Source of the DNA: Rhodocyclaceae bacterium
GTDB lineage: Bacteria > Pseudomonadota > Gammaproteobacteria > Burkholderiales > Rhodocyclaceae
Direction: 5' to 3'
Assembly (NCBI GenBank): GCA_016702335.1
Contig: JADJEF010000020.1
Span: forward strand, 1,426,001-1,490,000
DNA length: 64,000 nucleotides
Within the stretch, counting starts at the first letter, position 1; each line of letters begins with the position of its first letter. The notes under the pieces are model-generated. The model had not been told where the DNA came from and made no database searches. It was given only the letters and a program-made list of their open reading frames with translations. This document shows positions 17,707 through 26,787 of this stretch, piece after piece. Position numbers and translations under genes: made by a program.

Positions 17707-18465
17707 GCGCCACTATCAATGAAGTGCTGATGGAGGCGCGAGGTGTGGGCAAACGCTTTGGCGGCGTGCAGGCCCTTAAAGATGTGTCGCTGACTATCCG
17801 GCGTAACGAGATTTATGGCCTGATCGGCCCCAATGGCGCTGGCAAGACGACGTTTTTCAATGTCCTCACCGGGCTCTATCAGCGCGACGACGGCGATGTG
17901 CTGTTCGAGGGCAATGTGCTGAACCTGACCAGCCCGCACGAAGTCGCCAGGGTCGGCATCGCGCGAACGTTTCAGAACATCCGGCTGTTCGGCAACATGA
18001 CGGCCATGGAAAACGTGATGGTGGGTCGTCATGTACGCACGCACCAGAATGTCATTGGGGCAATTTTTCGCACCAAGGCCGAGCGCGCTGAAGAAGCGGC
18101 GATTCGCCGCCGTGCCGAAGAGCTGCTGCACTACGTGGGGGTCGCCGACCGCGCGCAGGATCTGGCCAAGAATCTCTCCTACGGCGATCAGCGCCGTCTG
18201 GAGATCGCGCGTGCCCTGGCGACCGACCCCAAGCTGCTGGCGCTCGACGAACCCGCTGCGGGCATGAACGCCACCGAAACTGCCGGGCTGCGAACCCTTA
18301 TCGAGGGTGTTCGCGCCGATGGTCTGACCGTGCTCCTGATCGAACATGACGTCAAACTGGTCATGGGCCTGTGCGACCGCGTGGCGGTGCTTGATTACGG
18401 CCAGAAAATTGCCGAAGACGTACCCGCTGTGGTGCGTGCCAACCCCAAAGTGATCGAGGCCTACA

Positions 18466-18485
<20 letters not shown>
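17703..18485 (+). CDS. livG: ABC importer ATPase LivG
   Basis: This is one of two ATPase subunits, 260 residues. Walker A (GPNGAGKT) lies near residue 41. The ABC signature is present in a degenerate form (NLSYGDQRRLEIARAL), which is typical of LivG, and Walker B is LLALDEPAAGMN. The HEAxR-like LivG segment IARTFQNIRLF is also present. It overlaps livM by four bases and livF by 20 bases. Confidence 0.95.
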
Positions 18486-19179
<694 letters not shown>

Positions 19180-19187
19180 TCATCCCA

Positions 19188-20861
19188 ATGTCCGCCACCG
19201 CAAACGGGTTCAGTCTCAAGCGTTTCTTCCTCAGGGTTAATCTTGCGGCTTTGGTGATCCTGCTGCTTGGGCTGGCCGTACTTGGCTCAGCCTATCTGGA
19301 TTTGCGCCGCACCAACGCCGAAGCGGCCATGCTGCGGAAGAGCAGCGAAGCCATGGCTCATCTGGTGTTGGACGCTGTCCAGATTCAGCAATTTTTGACC
19401 GATGTATCGGCCACCGGCGACAGCGCCGGGTTGGTCGATGCACAACATCATCTCGATGGCGCGCGCCGGCAGTTGGCCACACTCGTCATGCTTGATCCGG
19501 CACATTCGTCTGACTGGGAGACATTGGGCCGTGACATCGAGCGCATCCATGGGCTCGGTCAGGAAATGGCTAAGGCCTATGCCGAGCAAGGACGCGAGGC
19601 CGGCAATGCGCTCATGAAGCGTCCTGGCGATGGCTTTGATGCGGCGGTCGCCAACGTGAGCGAGCGCGTTGGCGTTTTGCGTGCTGCAATAGACAAAGCA
19701 CATCAGGAGGCCGAGGGCCGGCTGGATCGCCTGGTGCTGCAGATCGGCGTGACCGGTAGCTTGGCGTTTGCGCTGCTGCTGTTGGCCTTGCCGCTGTTGT
19801 CCTTTTTCACCTACGCCAAAGTCCGCCGCCAGATTGGCGGCGATCTGCTCACCGCCAACGCAATTGCTGATCGGCTGTCTATGGGCGAACTCAACCAGCA
19901 GTTCGACGTGTCTGCTGATCAGCAAGACAGCCTGATCGACCACCTCGCCACCATGCGTCACCGTTGGCTCGATGTCGTCTCGGGCTTGCGCGGACATGCG
20001 CATTTGCTGGCCGTCACCAGCCGTCAAACGGCGACCAGCGCCCACAGCCTGGTAATGAGCAGCGGCGAACAGAGTCAGTCGGTGAATGAAATCGGCGCCA
20101 CCATGGCCGAGCTTTCGGACCGCATCAACCTGATTGCCGAAAGCGCCGCCGACGCCAACGTCAAGGTAGGTGAAGCCGGTCAGCGCGCGCAAAGGGGTGC
20201 CGATCTGGTGATGGCGCTGGCACAAGACATGGAAGCGATCGCCAAAATGATCAACCAGTCATCAACCCAGGCGCAGCAACTGGATCTGCGTGCCAATGAC
20301 ATTCAAGGCATTGTCTCGGTGATTCGTGAAATTGCCGACCAGACCAACTTGCTCGCGCTCAATGCCGCCATTGAAGCGGCGCGTGCTGGTGAGCAGGGGC
20401 GAGGCTTTGCTGTGGTCGCCGATGAGGTGCGCAAGCTCGCCGAGCGCACCACGCAATCGACCAGCACCATTGCCGATCTGATCAAACAGGTGCACGCCAC
20501 GACCAACGAGATTGTTTCGACGATTCAGAGCAGTGTCGAACGGGTGGGCGGGGGCATGAACCGCATGCAGGAAACCAGCAGCGAAATTCGCGATGTGGTG
20601 AGTTTTTCCGACGAAGTAGCCGCGCGGGTGGGCATGATTGACATGGCCTTGCGTGAGCAGCGCGGCAATATTCAGCAGATCAGCGGCCGCACCGGACAGA
20701 TCGTAGACCATGCGGCGGCCAATGCAGCCTCGGCACATGGCCTCGCGGAACAGGGTGAGGCCCTGCGCCGAATCTCCGATGCGCTGGAAAGTGAAGTCGC
20801 CTTTTTCAAGACCGGAAGCGCAGGCAAAGACGGTGAGACCAACGATCTGACGCTGTTCTGA
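19188..20861 (+). CDS. methyl-accepting chemotaxis protein
   Basis: This chemoreceptor of 557 residues has a membrane segment near residues 15-37, a periplasmic helical sensor of ~150 residues, a second membrane segment near 180-205, and a C-terminal signalling domain. The hairpin tip, which contacts CheA and CheW, is unmistakable (IREIADQTNLLALNAAIEA near 375, then AGEQGRGFAVVADEVRKLAE). The ATG at 19188 sits nine bases after livF. The ligand is unknown. It is an orphan receptor close to livKHMGF, which could mean it senses the same compound, but the sequence does not show that. Confidence 0.93.
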   Translation: MSATANGFSLKRFFLRVNLAALVILLLGLAVLGSAYLDLRRTNAEAAMLRKSSEAMAHLVLDAVQIQQFLTDVSATGDSAGLVDAQHHLDGARRQLATLVMLDPAHSSDWETLGRDIERIHGLGQEMAKAYAEQGREAGNALMKRPGDGFDAAVANVSERVGVLRAAIDKAHQEAEGRLDRLVLQIGVTGSLAFALLLLALPLLSFFTYAKVRRQIGGDLLTANAIADRLSMGELNQQFDVSADQQDSLIDHLATMRHRWLDVVSGLRGHAHLLAVTSRQTATSAHSLVMSSGEQSQSVNEIGATMAELSDRINLIAESAADANVKVGEAGQRAQRGADLVMALAQDMEAIAKMINQSSTQAQQLDLRANDIQGIVSVIREIADQTNLLALNAAIEAARAGEQGRGFAVVADEVRKLAERTTQSTSTIADLIKQVHATTNEIVSTIQSSVERVGGGMNRMQETSSEIRDVVSFSDEVAARVGMIDMALREQRGNIQQISGRTGQIVDHAAANAASAHGLAEQGEALRRISDALESEVAFFKTGSAGKDGETNDLTLF

Positions 20862-20908
20862 GCACAGCGCCCGATACCACCGTGCTCGGGTACGGTTGTT
20901 TGCCCTCA

Positions 20909-20940
20909 AATCGCCGTGTTACCAGCGCCGACTTGGGGAA
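20909..20940 (-). repeat. dispersed 32-bp repeat, copy C
   Basis: This is a minus-orientation copy in the 88-base gap between the convergent chemoreceptor and ferredoxin-reductase genes. The core is intact and the outer end reads CCCCAAG where most copies read CCGCAAG. Confidence 0.85.
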
Positions 20941-20949
20941 AGTTGAGTT

Positions 20950-21960
20950 TCAGCCCGCAGCGAAGCTGAAAGAATCTGCGAAGAATTCATCCTCAGGCAT
21001 CCCTGCCGCCAGGAAGTCGGCGCGCGCCGCATCGATCATTGCCGGCGCGCCGCAGGCATAGACCTGAAAGGCGGACAGGTCGGCATGATCTTCCAGCACG
21101 GCTTTATGGACGAAGCCTTTGCGCCCGCTCCAGTCTTCATCAGAAAGCACGGGCACATAGGTGATGTGCGCATGCTCCGCCGCCCACTGTGCGGGCAACT
21201 CGGGCAGGTATAGACCAGCCAGATCGCGCGCGCCCCAATAGATGTTCATGGGTCGCGTCATGCCGGCATGCAGCGCATGCTCGACCAATGACTTGATCGG
21301 CGCAAAGCCGGTGCCCCCGGCGAGCAGGATCATCGGCTTGGCTGACTCTTCGCGCAGGAAGAAAGTGCCCAGCGGCCCTTGCAGGCGCATGATCTCTTTT
21401 TCCTTCATGGTATTAAAGACGTGATCGGTGAATAGCCCGCCAGGAACGTGGCGGATATGCAGCGTCAGGAAGTCGTCGTCGTGCGGAGCATTGGCAATCG
21501 AAAAAGCACGGCGCTTGCCGTCCTTGAGCATGAACTCGATGTACTGGCCGGCAAGAAATTGCAGGCGCTCGTTGGTCGGCAGCTTGAGCGAGAGTTTGAT
21601 CACGTCGGCCGCAAGGCGCTCTATTGCCTGCACTCGCGTGGGCAGGATGCGTATCGGGATGTCCTTGGTTCCCCCGACCTCACGACACTCCACGACCACG
21701 TCGCTCTTGGCAATGGCACAGCAAAGGAGTGCCTTGCCTGCCTTGCGCTCGGTCTCGGGCAGGGTGTTGATTTGTGCCTTGCCGTGATCAACCTCTCCCG
21801 AGAGGATGGTGCCTTTGCAACTGCCGCAGGCACCGTTCTTACAGCCGTACGATAACGTGTAACCAGCGTCGAGCGCGGCCTGCAGGATGGATGTGTCAGT
21901 GCTGACGCTGTATTCGTGGCCGCTGGGCTTGAGCGTGACGCGGTGGGTCTGGCTGGTCAT
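20950..21960 (-). CDS. [2Fe-2S] ferredoxin-NAD(P)H reductase (glucoseen reductase-like)
   Basis: This 336-residue single-polypeptide electron-transfer enzyme has an N-terminal plant-type ferredoxin domain (GCKNGACGSC near 38-47 and a later Cys pair ALLCC), then an FAD domain (RAFSIANAP) and an NAD(P) domain (GGTGFAPIKSL). This is the order of CDP-6-deoxy-glucoseen reductase and the NAD(P)H reductases of several oxygenases. It probably passes electrons from NAD(P)H through flavin and [2Fe-2S] to an unidentified partner. The ATG at 21960 is 15 bases from the divergent SDR start at 21976, so the two genes share a very short control region. Confidence 0.9.
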   Translation of the reverse strand: MTSQTHRVTLKPSGHEYSVSTDTSILQAALDAGYTLSYGCKNGACGSCKGTILSGEVDHGKAQINTLPETERKAGKALLCCAIAKSDVVVECREVGGTKDIPIRILPTRVQAIERLAADVIKLSLKLPTNERLQFLAGQYIEFMLKDGKRRAFSIANAPHDDDFLTLHIRHVPGGLFTDHVFNTMKEKEIMRLQGPLGTFFLREESAKPMILLAGGTGFAPIKSLVEHALHAGMTRPMNIYWGARDLAGLYLPELPAQWAAEHAHITYVPVLSDEDWSGRKGFVHKAVLEDHADLSAFQVYACGAPAMIDAARADFLAAGMPEDEFFADSFSFAAG

Positions 21961-21975
21961 GCGATACTCGATTTC

Positions 21976-22839
21976 ATGAGAACGTTGTTGATCGTGGGTT
22001 GTGGCGACGTGGTGCGCCGAACCCTTCCTGAGCTGGCGAAACGGTGGCGGATTATCGCACTGGTGCGTCGGCATGACCCGGCGCTGCGTGCGCTGGGCGT
22101 GCGCCAGCTCATCGGCGATCTCGATAACCGCGCCTCGCTGCGGCGCTTGGCAGGCGTTGCCGACGCCGTTATCCACAGCGCGCCACCGCCGACGGAGGGC
22201 AAGACCGACTCGCGCACCCGCCGCCTGCTCGCTGCGCTCGCGCGTGGTACCTCGCCGGCGTGCCTGGCCTACATCAGCACCAGCGGCGTCTATGGGGACT
22301 GTGCCGGTGCCTGGGTGCCGGAAACGCGCCCCCCGAATGCGCAATCGCCACGCGGTGCGCGGCGCGTCGACGCCGAACGGCAGCTGCGTGCCTATGGTGT
22401 GCGCAGCGGCTGCACCGTGAGTCTGTTGCGTGCTCCGGGTATCTACGCCGCCGACCGGTTGCCGCTGGAGCGCCTGCACAAGGGGCTGCCGGTACTGAGT
22501 GCGGATCAGGACAGCTATACCAATCACATTCACGCCGCCGATCTGGGCCGGGCCTGTAGTGCGGCGCTGCGCCAGGCGCACCCGGGTCGTGCCTACAACA
22601 TCTCCGATGATTCCGATCTGCCCATGGGTGCGTGGTTCGATGCGCTGGCCGATGCCTTTGCCCTGCCCCGCCCGCCCAGAATCAGTCGCGCTGAGGCGGC
22701 CAAAGTGCTGCCGCCGATGCAGTGGTCGTTCATGCGCGAATCGCGCCGCCTGATCAACACGCGAATGAAGCGCGAACTTAAACTGCGGCTTCACTACCCT
22801 ACGGTCGCTGTCGGCATTGCCGAGGCGCAATCACTGTAA
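21976..22839 (+). CDS. NAD(P)-dependent epimerase/dehydratase-like protein
   Basis: This 287-residue extended-SDR-like protein has an N-terminal nucleotide motif VGCGDVVRR (a variant of GxxGxxG). It also has a YISTSGVYGDC segment with the SDR Ser and Tyr, and the DLGRAC and NISDDSDLPMG segments seen in small epimerase-like proteins. The usual Lys of YxxxK is not obvious, so catalysis is uncertain. Its stop overlaps hemJ (TAATG), making an SDR-hemJ-methyltransferase operon. The substrate is unknown. Confidence 0.8.
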   Translation: MRTLLIVGCGDVVRRTLPELAKRWRIIALVRRHDPALRALGVRQLIGDLDNRASLRRLAGVADAVIHSAPPPTEGKTDSRTRRLLAALARGTSPACLAYISTSGVYGDCAGAWVPETRPPNAQSPRGARRVDAERQLRAYGVRSGCTVSLLRAPGIYAADRLPLERLHKGLPVLSADQDSYTNHIHAADLGRACSAALRQAHPGRAYNISDDSDLPMGAWFDALADAFALPRPPRISRAEAAKVLPPMQWSFMRESRRLINTRMKRELKLRLHYPTVAVGIAEAQSL

Positions 22840-23261
22840 TGGCCATGCTCTGGATCAAAGCCTTTCATATCGTCTTCGTCGTCAGCTGGTTTGCCGGCCT
22901 GTTTTATCTGCCGCGCCTGTTCGTCAATCTGGCCATGGTGCCTGCCGAGAGCACGGCTGAGCGCGAGCGCCTGCTGCTCATGGCGGGCAAGCTGTACCGC
23001 TTTGTCACGCCCATCGCCTGGCTGGCGATGGGCCTGGGCATCTGGCTGTGGCTGGGCTACGGTATCACCGGCGGCTGGATGCACGCCAAGCTGGCGCTGG
23101 TGGTGGGTCTGGTCGGCTACCACCACGTCTGTGGGCGCTTGCTCAAGGATTTCGCCGCTGGCAGCAATACGCGCAGCCATGTCTGGTTTCGTTTTTTCAA
23201 CGAGGTGCCGGTACTCGCGCTGATCGCCGTGTGCATTCTCGTCGTGGTGAAGCCGTTTTGA
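22839..23261 (+). CDS. hemJ: protoporphyrinogen IX oxidase HemJ
   Basis: This 140-residue inner-membrane protein has four hydrophobic segments. The conserved His is in IKAFHIVFVVSWFAGLFYLP near residue 10, the Lys is in HAKLAL near 85, and the family C-terminal motif RFFNEVP is near 120. HemJ oxidises protoporphyrinogen IX to protoporphyrin IX, the penultimate step of heme synthesis, in organisms that lack HemY and HemG. The length matches the family. It is coupled to both neighbours by overlaps. Confidence 0.92.
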   Translation: MAMLWIKAFHIVFVVSWFAGLFYLPRLFVNLAMVPAESTAERERLLLMAGKLYRFVTPIAWLAMGLGIWLWLGYGITGGWMHAKLALVVGLVGYHHVCGRLLKDFAAGSNTRSHVWFRFFNEVPVLALIAVCILVVVKPF

Positions 23262-24505
23262 ACGCCGAGCAGAAACCCGGCCCGCGCGTGGTACGTGCCG
23301 TGCGCTCCGCGCCGGCCACGCGCTCGTCGCGCCCGGCGAAACCATCGCCCAAGGGCAATATCTTCTGTCCTTGCCCGCGCGGGCTGGAAGAGTTACTGGT
23401 GGCCGACATGATCTCGGCCGGCGGTCGCGATGCCCAGGCCGTGCCCGGCGGTGCGCTGTGCAACGGCGCGCGCGAGGTCGAGTACCGGCTCAATCTCGAA
23501 TCGCGCATCGCCACACGCGTACTGCGCCGTCTCGCCAGCGCCGAGTACACGAACGAGGCCGACATTTACCGTCTGGCTTATGACCTGCCCTGGCCCAAGC
23601 TGTTTCTGGTCACGCGCACGATACGGGTCTACACCACGGCCATCCGCTCACCGTTGCGCAGCATCGAGTTCATTACGCTCAAGGTCAAAGATGCCATCTG
23701 TGACCGCTTCAATGCCGAGCTCAAGCGCCGTCCGTCGGTCGATACCAAAGAGCCCGATGTGCGCATCCATCTCTTTCTCACCGCCAGCGAAGCGACGCTC
23801 TACCTCGACACCTCGGGTGAGGCGCTCTATATGCGCGGGCACAAGCTGGCCAAGGTCGAAGCACCCCTGAAAGAGAACCTCGCCGCCGGCATCCTGCGCC
23901 TTTCGGGCTGGCAACCGGGCACACCCTTGCTTGACCCAATGTGCGGCAGCGGCACCTTTTTGCTGGAGGCCGCCCAGATGGCACTCGACGATGCGCCGGG
24001 CTTGTCGCGCGACACCTCCGAGTTCGGCTTTACCCGCCTGGGCGACTTTGATGCAGGGCTCTGGCGCCGGCTGCAAACCGAAGCCGCCGAACGGCGCAAG
24101 GAAGTGCCGGCGGGCGGACTACACCTGTTCGGCAGCGATCTGGCCGGCGATGCCGTCGCCCGCGCGCGACAGAATCTGGCCCATGCCGGACTCGATAATC
24201 TGGTCACGCTGGAGCGTGCCGACATCCTGCAACGGCAGTCACCTGCTGCATCAGGTGTGCTGGTCGCCAATCCGCCCTATGGCGAACGCCTCGAAGATCA
24301 GGAGGCCATGGCCGGGTTCTACCCGCAGCTGGGCAATGCGCTCAAGCAGCATTTCGTCGGTTGGCGCTGCTGGTTTCTCTCGGCCGACGCGAATCTGCCC
24401 ATAGGCATACGTCTCTCGGTCGGTCGGAAAATCCCGCTTTACAACGGCCCGTTGGAGTGCCGGCTGTACAACATTGACATCGTTGCCGGCAGCGCTCGCA
24501 AGTAG
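23258..24505 (+). CDS. THUMP-domain class I RNA methyltransferase
   Basis: This SAM-dependent methyltransferase resembles the N-terminal part of RlmL, which methylates N2 of a guanine in 23S rRNA. A THUMP RNA-binding domain covers about residues 60-160. The SAM motif LLDPMCGSGTFLLEA is near 225 and the catalytic NPPYGERL near 340. There is no C-terminal second methylase, so it is the short form. The start is unclear: a TTG at 23258 overlaps the hemJ stop, and a GTG at 23288 is also possible; both leave the domains intact. The target could be rRNA or tRNA. Confidence 0.87.
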   Translation: MNAEQKPGPRVVRAVRSAPATRSSRPAKPSPKGNIFCPCPRGLEELLVADMISAGGRDAQAVPGGALCNGAREVEYRLNLESRIATRVLRRLASAEYTNEADIYRLAYDLPWPKLFLVTRTIRVYTTAIRSPLRSIEFITLKVKDAICDRFNAELKRRPSVDTKEPDVRIHLFLTASEATLYLDTSGEALYMRGHKLAKVEAPLKENLAAGILRLSGWQPGTPLLDPMCGSGTFLLEAAQMALDDAPGLSRDTSEFGFTRLGDFDAGLWRRLQTEAAERRKEVPAGGLHLFGSDLAGDAVARARQNLAHAGLDNLVTLERADILQRQSPAASGVLVANPPYGERLEDQEAMAGFYPQLGNALKQHFVGWRCWFLSADANLPIGIRLSVGRKIPLYNGPLECRLYNIDIVAGSARK

Positions 24506-24514
24506 TCCGGAAAA

Positions 24515-25123
24515 TCAGATGCGCTTGCTGGCCTTGTCGATCTCGGCGCGCAGTTCGCCGTAATTCATCGTCACCGGAAACTGTGGAAACTCGTCGATCA
24601 CGTTCTGCGGCGGGTGAAACAGAATGCCGGCGTGCGCCTCTCCGAGCATGGCGGTGTCGTTATAGCTGTCGCCAGCCGCAATTACCTTGAAGTTGATTTC
24701 CTTGAAGCGCTGTACCGCCTCTTTCTTCTGGTTGGGCATGCGCAGATGGTAATTGACCAGAAAGCCCTCGGCATCGGCTTCGAGCTTGTGGCAAAACAGC
24801 GCTGGCATACCCAGCTGCGCCATCAGCGGCATGGCAAATTCGTAAAAGGTGTCGGAGAGGATGATCACCTGATAGTCCCGGCGCAGGGCATCGAGAAATT
24901 CCTTGGCACCATTCATCGGCCCCATTTCAGCGATGACTTTTTGAATATCCGGCAGGCCTAGCTTGTTCTTCTTTAGCAGATCCAGCCGGTACTTCATCAG
25001 CACGTCATAGTCTGGCTCGTCGCGCGTGGTGCGGCGCAACTCGGGAATGCCGGTGCGTTGGGCAAATTCGATCCAGATTTCAGGAACGAGAACACCTTCG
25101 AGATCGAGACAGACGAGTTGCAC
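24515..25123 (-). CDS. thrH: HAD phosphatase, ThrH-type
   Basis: This HAD-superfamily enzyme of 202 residues resembles Pseudomonas ThrH, a phosphoserine phosphatase with homoserine phosphotransferase activity. Motif I is DLEGVLVPEIW, with the nucleophile Asp at ~6 and Glu in place of the second Asp, as in ThrH. Motif II is IILSDT and motif III/IV is AAGDSYNDTAML. The start is GTG at 25123 with a GGAGA site upstream and gives exactly the family length; the long upstream extension in the same frame is not credible. It converges with the methyltransferase gene across only nine bases. Confidence 0.9.
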   Translation of the reverse strand: MQLVCLDLEGVLVPEIWIEFAQRTGIPELRRTTRDEPDYDVLMKYRLDLLKKNKLGLPDIQKVIAEMGPMNGAKEFLDALRRDYQVIILSDTFYEFAMPLMAQLGMPALFCHKLEADAEGFLVNYHLRMPNQKKEAVQRFKEINFKVIAAGDSYNDTAMLGEAHAGILFHPPQNVIDEFPQFPVTMNYGELRAEIDKASKRI

Positions 25124-25430
25124 GGAATTTCTCCAGAAAGGTTGCGCAGCGCGAGCAGTGGGGTGGCGCGGATTGTAACGCCCCGCAGCAGGATGGCGAC
25201 CTTGCTCAGAACCAGCGCGAGCATTGGGCAGCGACGGTTCCGAAAGTCCAGCGAGGTTTCCCTTCGGTCTGCGGCGCAGCATTTTTTGGGCTGCTTTTTG
25301 GAGGGCCGGAGATGACCAGTACAAGGGCGATACCCGCGTTAGACCCTATTCATTTCAATGTCAAGAGCGAACCACAACTCATCTATAATGTCGCTTGATA
25401 TAAGTCAATTACCAATCAGGAAGACAGATA
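25124..25430. other. 307-base intergenic region with AT-rich promoter segment
   Basis: This region lies between thrH and the divergent Slam-like gene. The first ~190 bases look like ordinary GC-rich sequence without a convincing gene. The last ~90 bases are clearly AT-rich compared with their surroundings and carry a perfect TATAAT. Confidence 0.6.
25384..25389 (+). promoter_or_regulatory. candidate -10 element for the Slam-like operon
   Basis: This is a perfect TATAAT in an AT-rich stretch, 41 bases before the ATG at 25431. The hexamer 17 bases upstream is a poor -35 match, so the promoter may need an activator. Confidence 0.5.
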
Positions 25431-26774
25431 ATGACCGTTACGCATCGGGCTACGTGCATTCGCCCACTCGTTCTTGCCCTTGGGCTCGCGCTATCTGGCA
25501 GCGTCTGGGCCGACGCTGTTACCGATCAGGCGAAGTCACTCATCGAGGCGGGAAATTCGACGCAGGCCTTCGAGTTGCTGATGCCGCTCGAGTCGGCCCG
25601 TGCCGGCGAAGAGGCCTATGACTTGCTGCTGGGCATTGCCGCACTCGACAGTGGCCGCCACACCCGTGCGATTTTGGCGCTTGAGCGCGTGCTGGCGGTG
25701 AATCCCGACAATGTTCGTGCCCGTGCCGAGATCGCCCGGGCTTACTTTGCCGTGGGCGAACCAAAAACGGCGCGCGAAGAGTTTGAGATCGCCAAAAAGC
25801 AGGGGGTCCCGGAGGAAGTTGCCAAGACGATTGAAAAGTTTCTGGCAGCCGTCGAGCGCGTTGAAGATGAAGGCCGAACGACGATCAAAAGTTTCGTCGA
25901 GGCCTCGATCGGCTGGGACAGCAACGTCAACGGTGCCACGAGCGATTCCAGCGTGGCCATTCCCGGTTTCGGCTCATTCGCGCTTGAGGGTGCCAATGCC
26001 AAACAGTCGGATGGCTACCTGGGCGCCTCGGCTGGCGTCAATGTGCGTGTGCCGCTCGATGCCCGTTTGGCAATAGTGGCGGGCATGCTGACCAACAAAC
26101 GCATGAACGACACCTGGAGCCAGTTCGATAACGGCTCGTGGGAAGGCAATGTCGGTCTGGTCGTCAAGAACGACAAGGATGTCTATTCGGCCACGCTCCA
26201 GGCCGGCACCAACTACGTTGAAAACGATCGTTACCGTGATGTGGTCGGCCTGGGCGCGCAGTGGCAACACAACTATGATCAGCGTAATCAAGCCACCGTT
26301 TTCGTACAGTTCAACGACTACCGCTACCCGGGAAGCGCCAACGAATTTGTCTCCAACCCCCGCAATGCCCAGCGTTGGGTAGCGGGTGCCGGCTTTGCCC
26401 ATGCGCTCGCGGACTTCAAGACCGTGTTCTACGGCAGCGTCTATGCCGGTGCCGAAAACGCTCCCGATCAGCCGACCGCCGCGCTGGACTACCGACTGCA
26501 TGGCCTTCGCGGCGGTGGTCAGTACCAATTGAGCGGTGACATTGCACTCTTTGCCAGTCTGAGTTTCGAAGAACGCAAACATCTCGATATCTACGGAGGT
26601 TACGGCGTCGACCGTGACGACGCGACAACGACGGCAGCGTTGGGCCTTGTCTATTCGCTAGGCAAACACTGGAAGTTCACCCCGCAGTACCAGTATGGCC
26701 AGAACCGTTCCAACATCAACTATTTTGCCTATTCGCGCGAGTCCTATTCCATGACCGCTCGCTACGAGTTCTGA
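25431..26774 (+). CDS. TPR-beta-barrel outer-membrane protein, Slam-like (type XI secretion)
   Basis: This 447-residue exported protein has a signal peptide (ends SVWA, about residue 27). Next come ~120 residues of TPR-like helices (ALERVLAVNPDNVRARAEIA near 85-105), then ~290 residues of alternating beta-strand sequence ending in a terminal Phe (YSMTARYEF), as in outer-membrane barrels. The TPR-plus-barrel plan and motifs such as SNVN and NRSNINYF fit the surface lipoprotein assembly modulator (DUF560) family, which moves proteins with TbpB-like barrels to the surface. The next gene, 13 bases downstream, has such a C-terminal domain. The family call is from architecture and motif reading. 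An AGGA site precedes the ATG. Confidence 0.72.
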   Translation: MTVTHRATCIRPLVLALGLALSGSVWADAVTDQAKSLIEAGNSTQAFELLMPLESARAGEEAYDLLLGIAALDSGRHTRAILALERVLAVNPDNVRARAEIARAYFAVGEPKTAREEFEIAKKQGVPEEVAKTIEKFLAAVERVEDEGRTTIKSFVEASIGWDSNVNGATSDSSVAIPGFGSFALEGANAKQSDGYLGASAGVNVRVPLDARLAIVAGMLTNKRMNDTWSQFDNGSWEGNVGLVVKNDKDVYSATLQAGTNYVENDRYRDVVGLGAQWQHNYDQRNQATVFVQFNDYRYPGSANEFVSNPRNAQRWVAGAGFAHALADFKTVFYGSVYAGAENAPDQPTAALDYRLHGLRGGGQYQLSGDIALFASLSFEERKHLDIYGGYGVDRDDATTTAALGLVYSLGKHWKFTPQYQYGQNRSNINYFAYSRESYSMTARYEF

Positions 26775-26787
26775 CCGGGAGATCGCG

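Noticed and set aside
25058..25315. 85-codon open frame across the thrH start region
   Set aside because: It overlaps the thrH coding start on the other strand and has no ribosome site or recognisable protein features.
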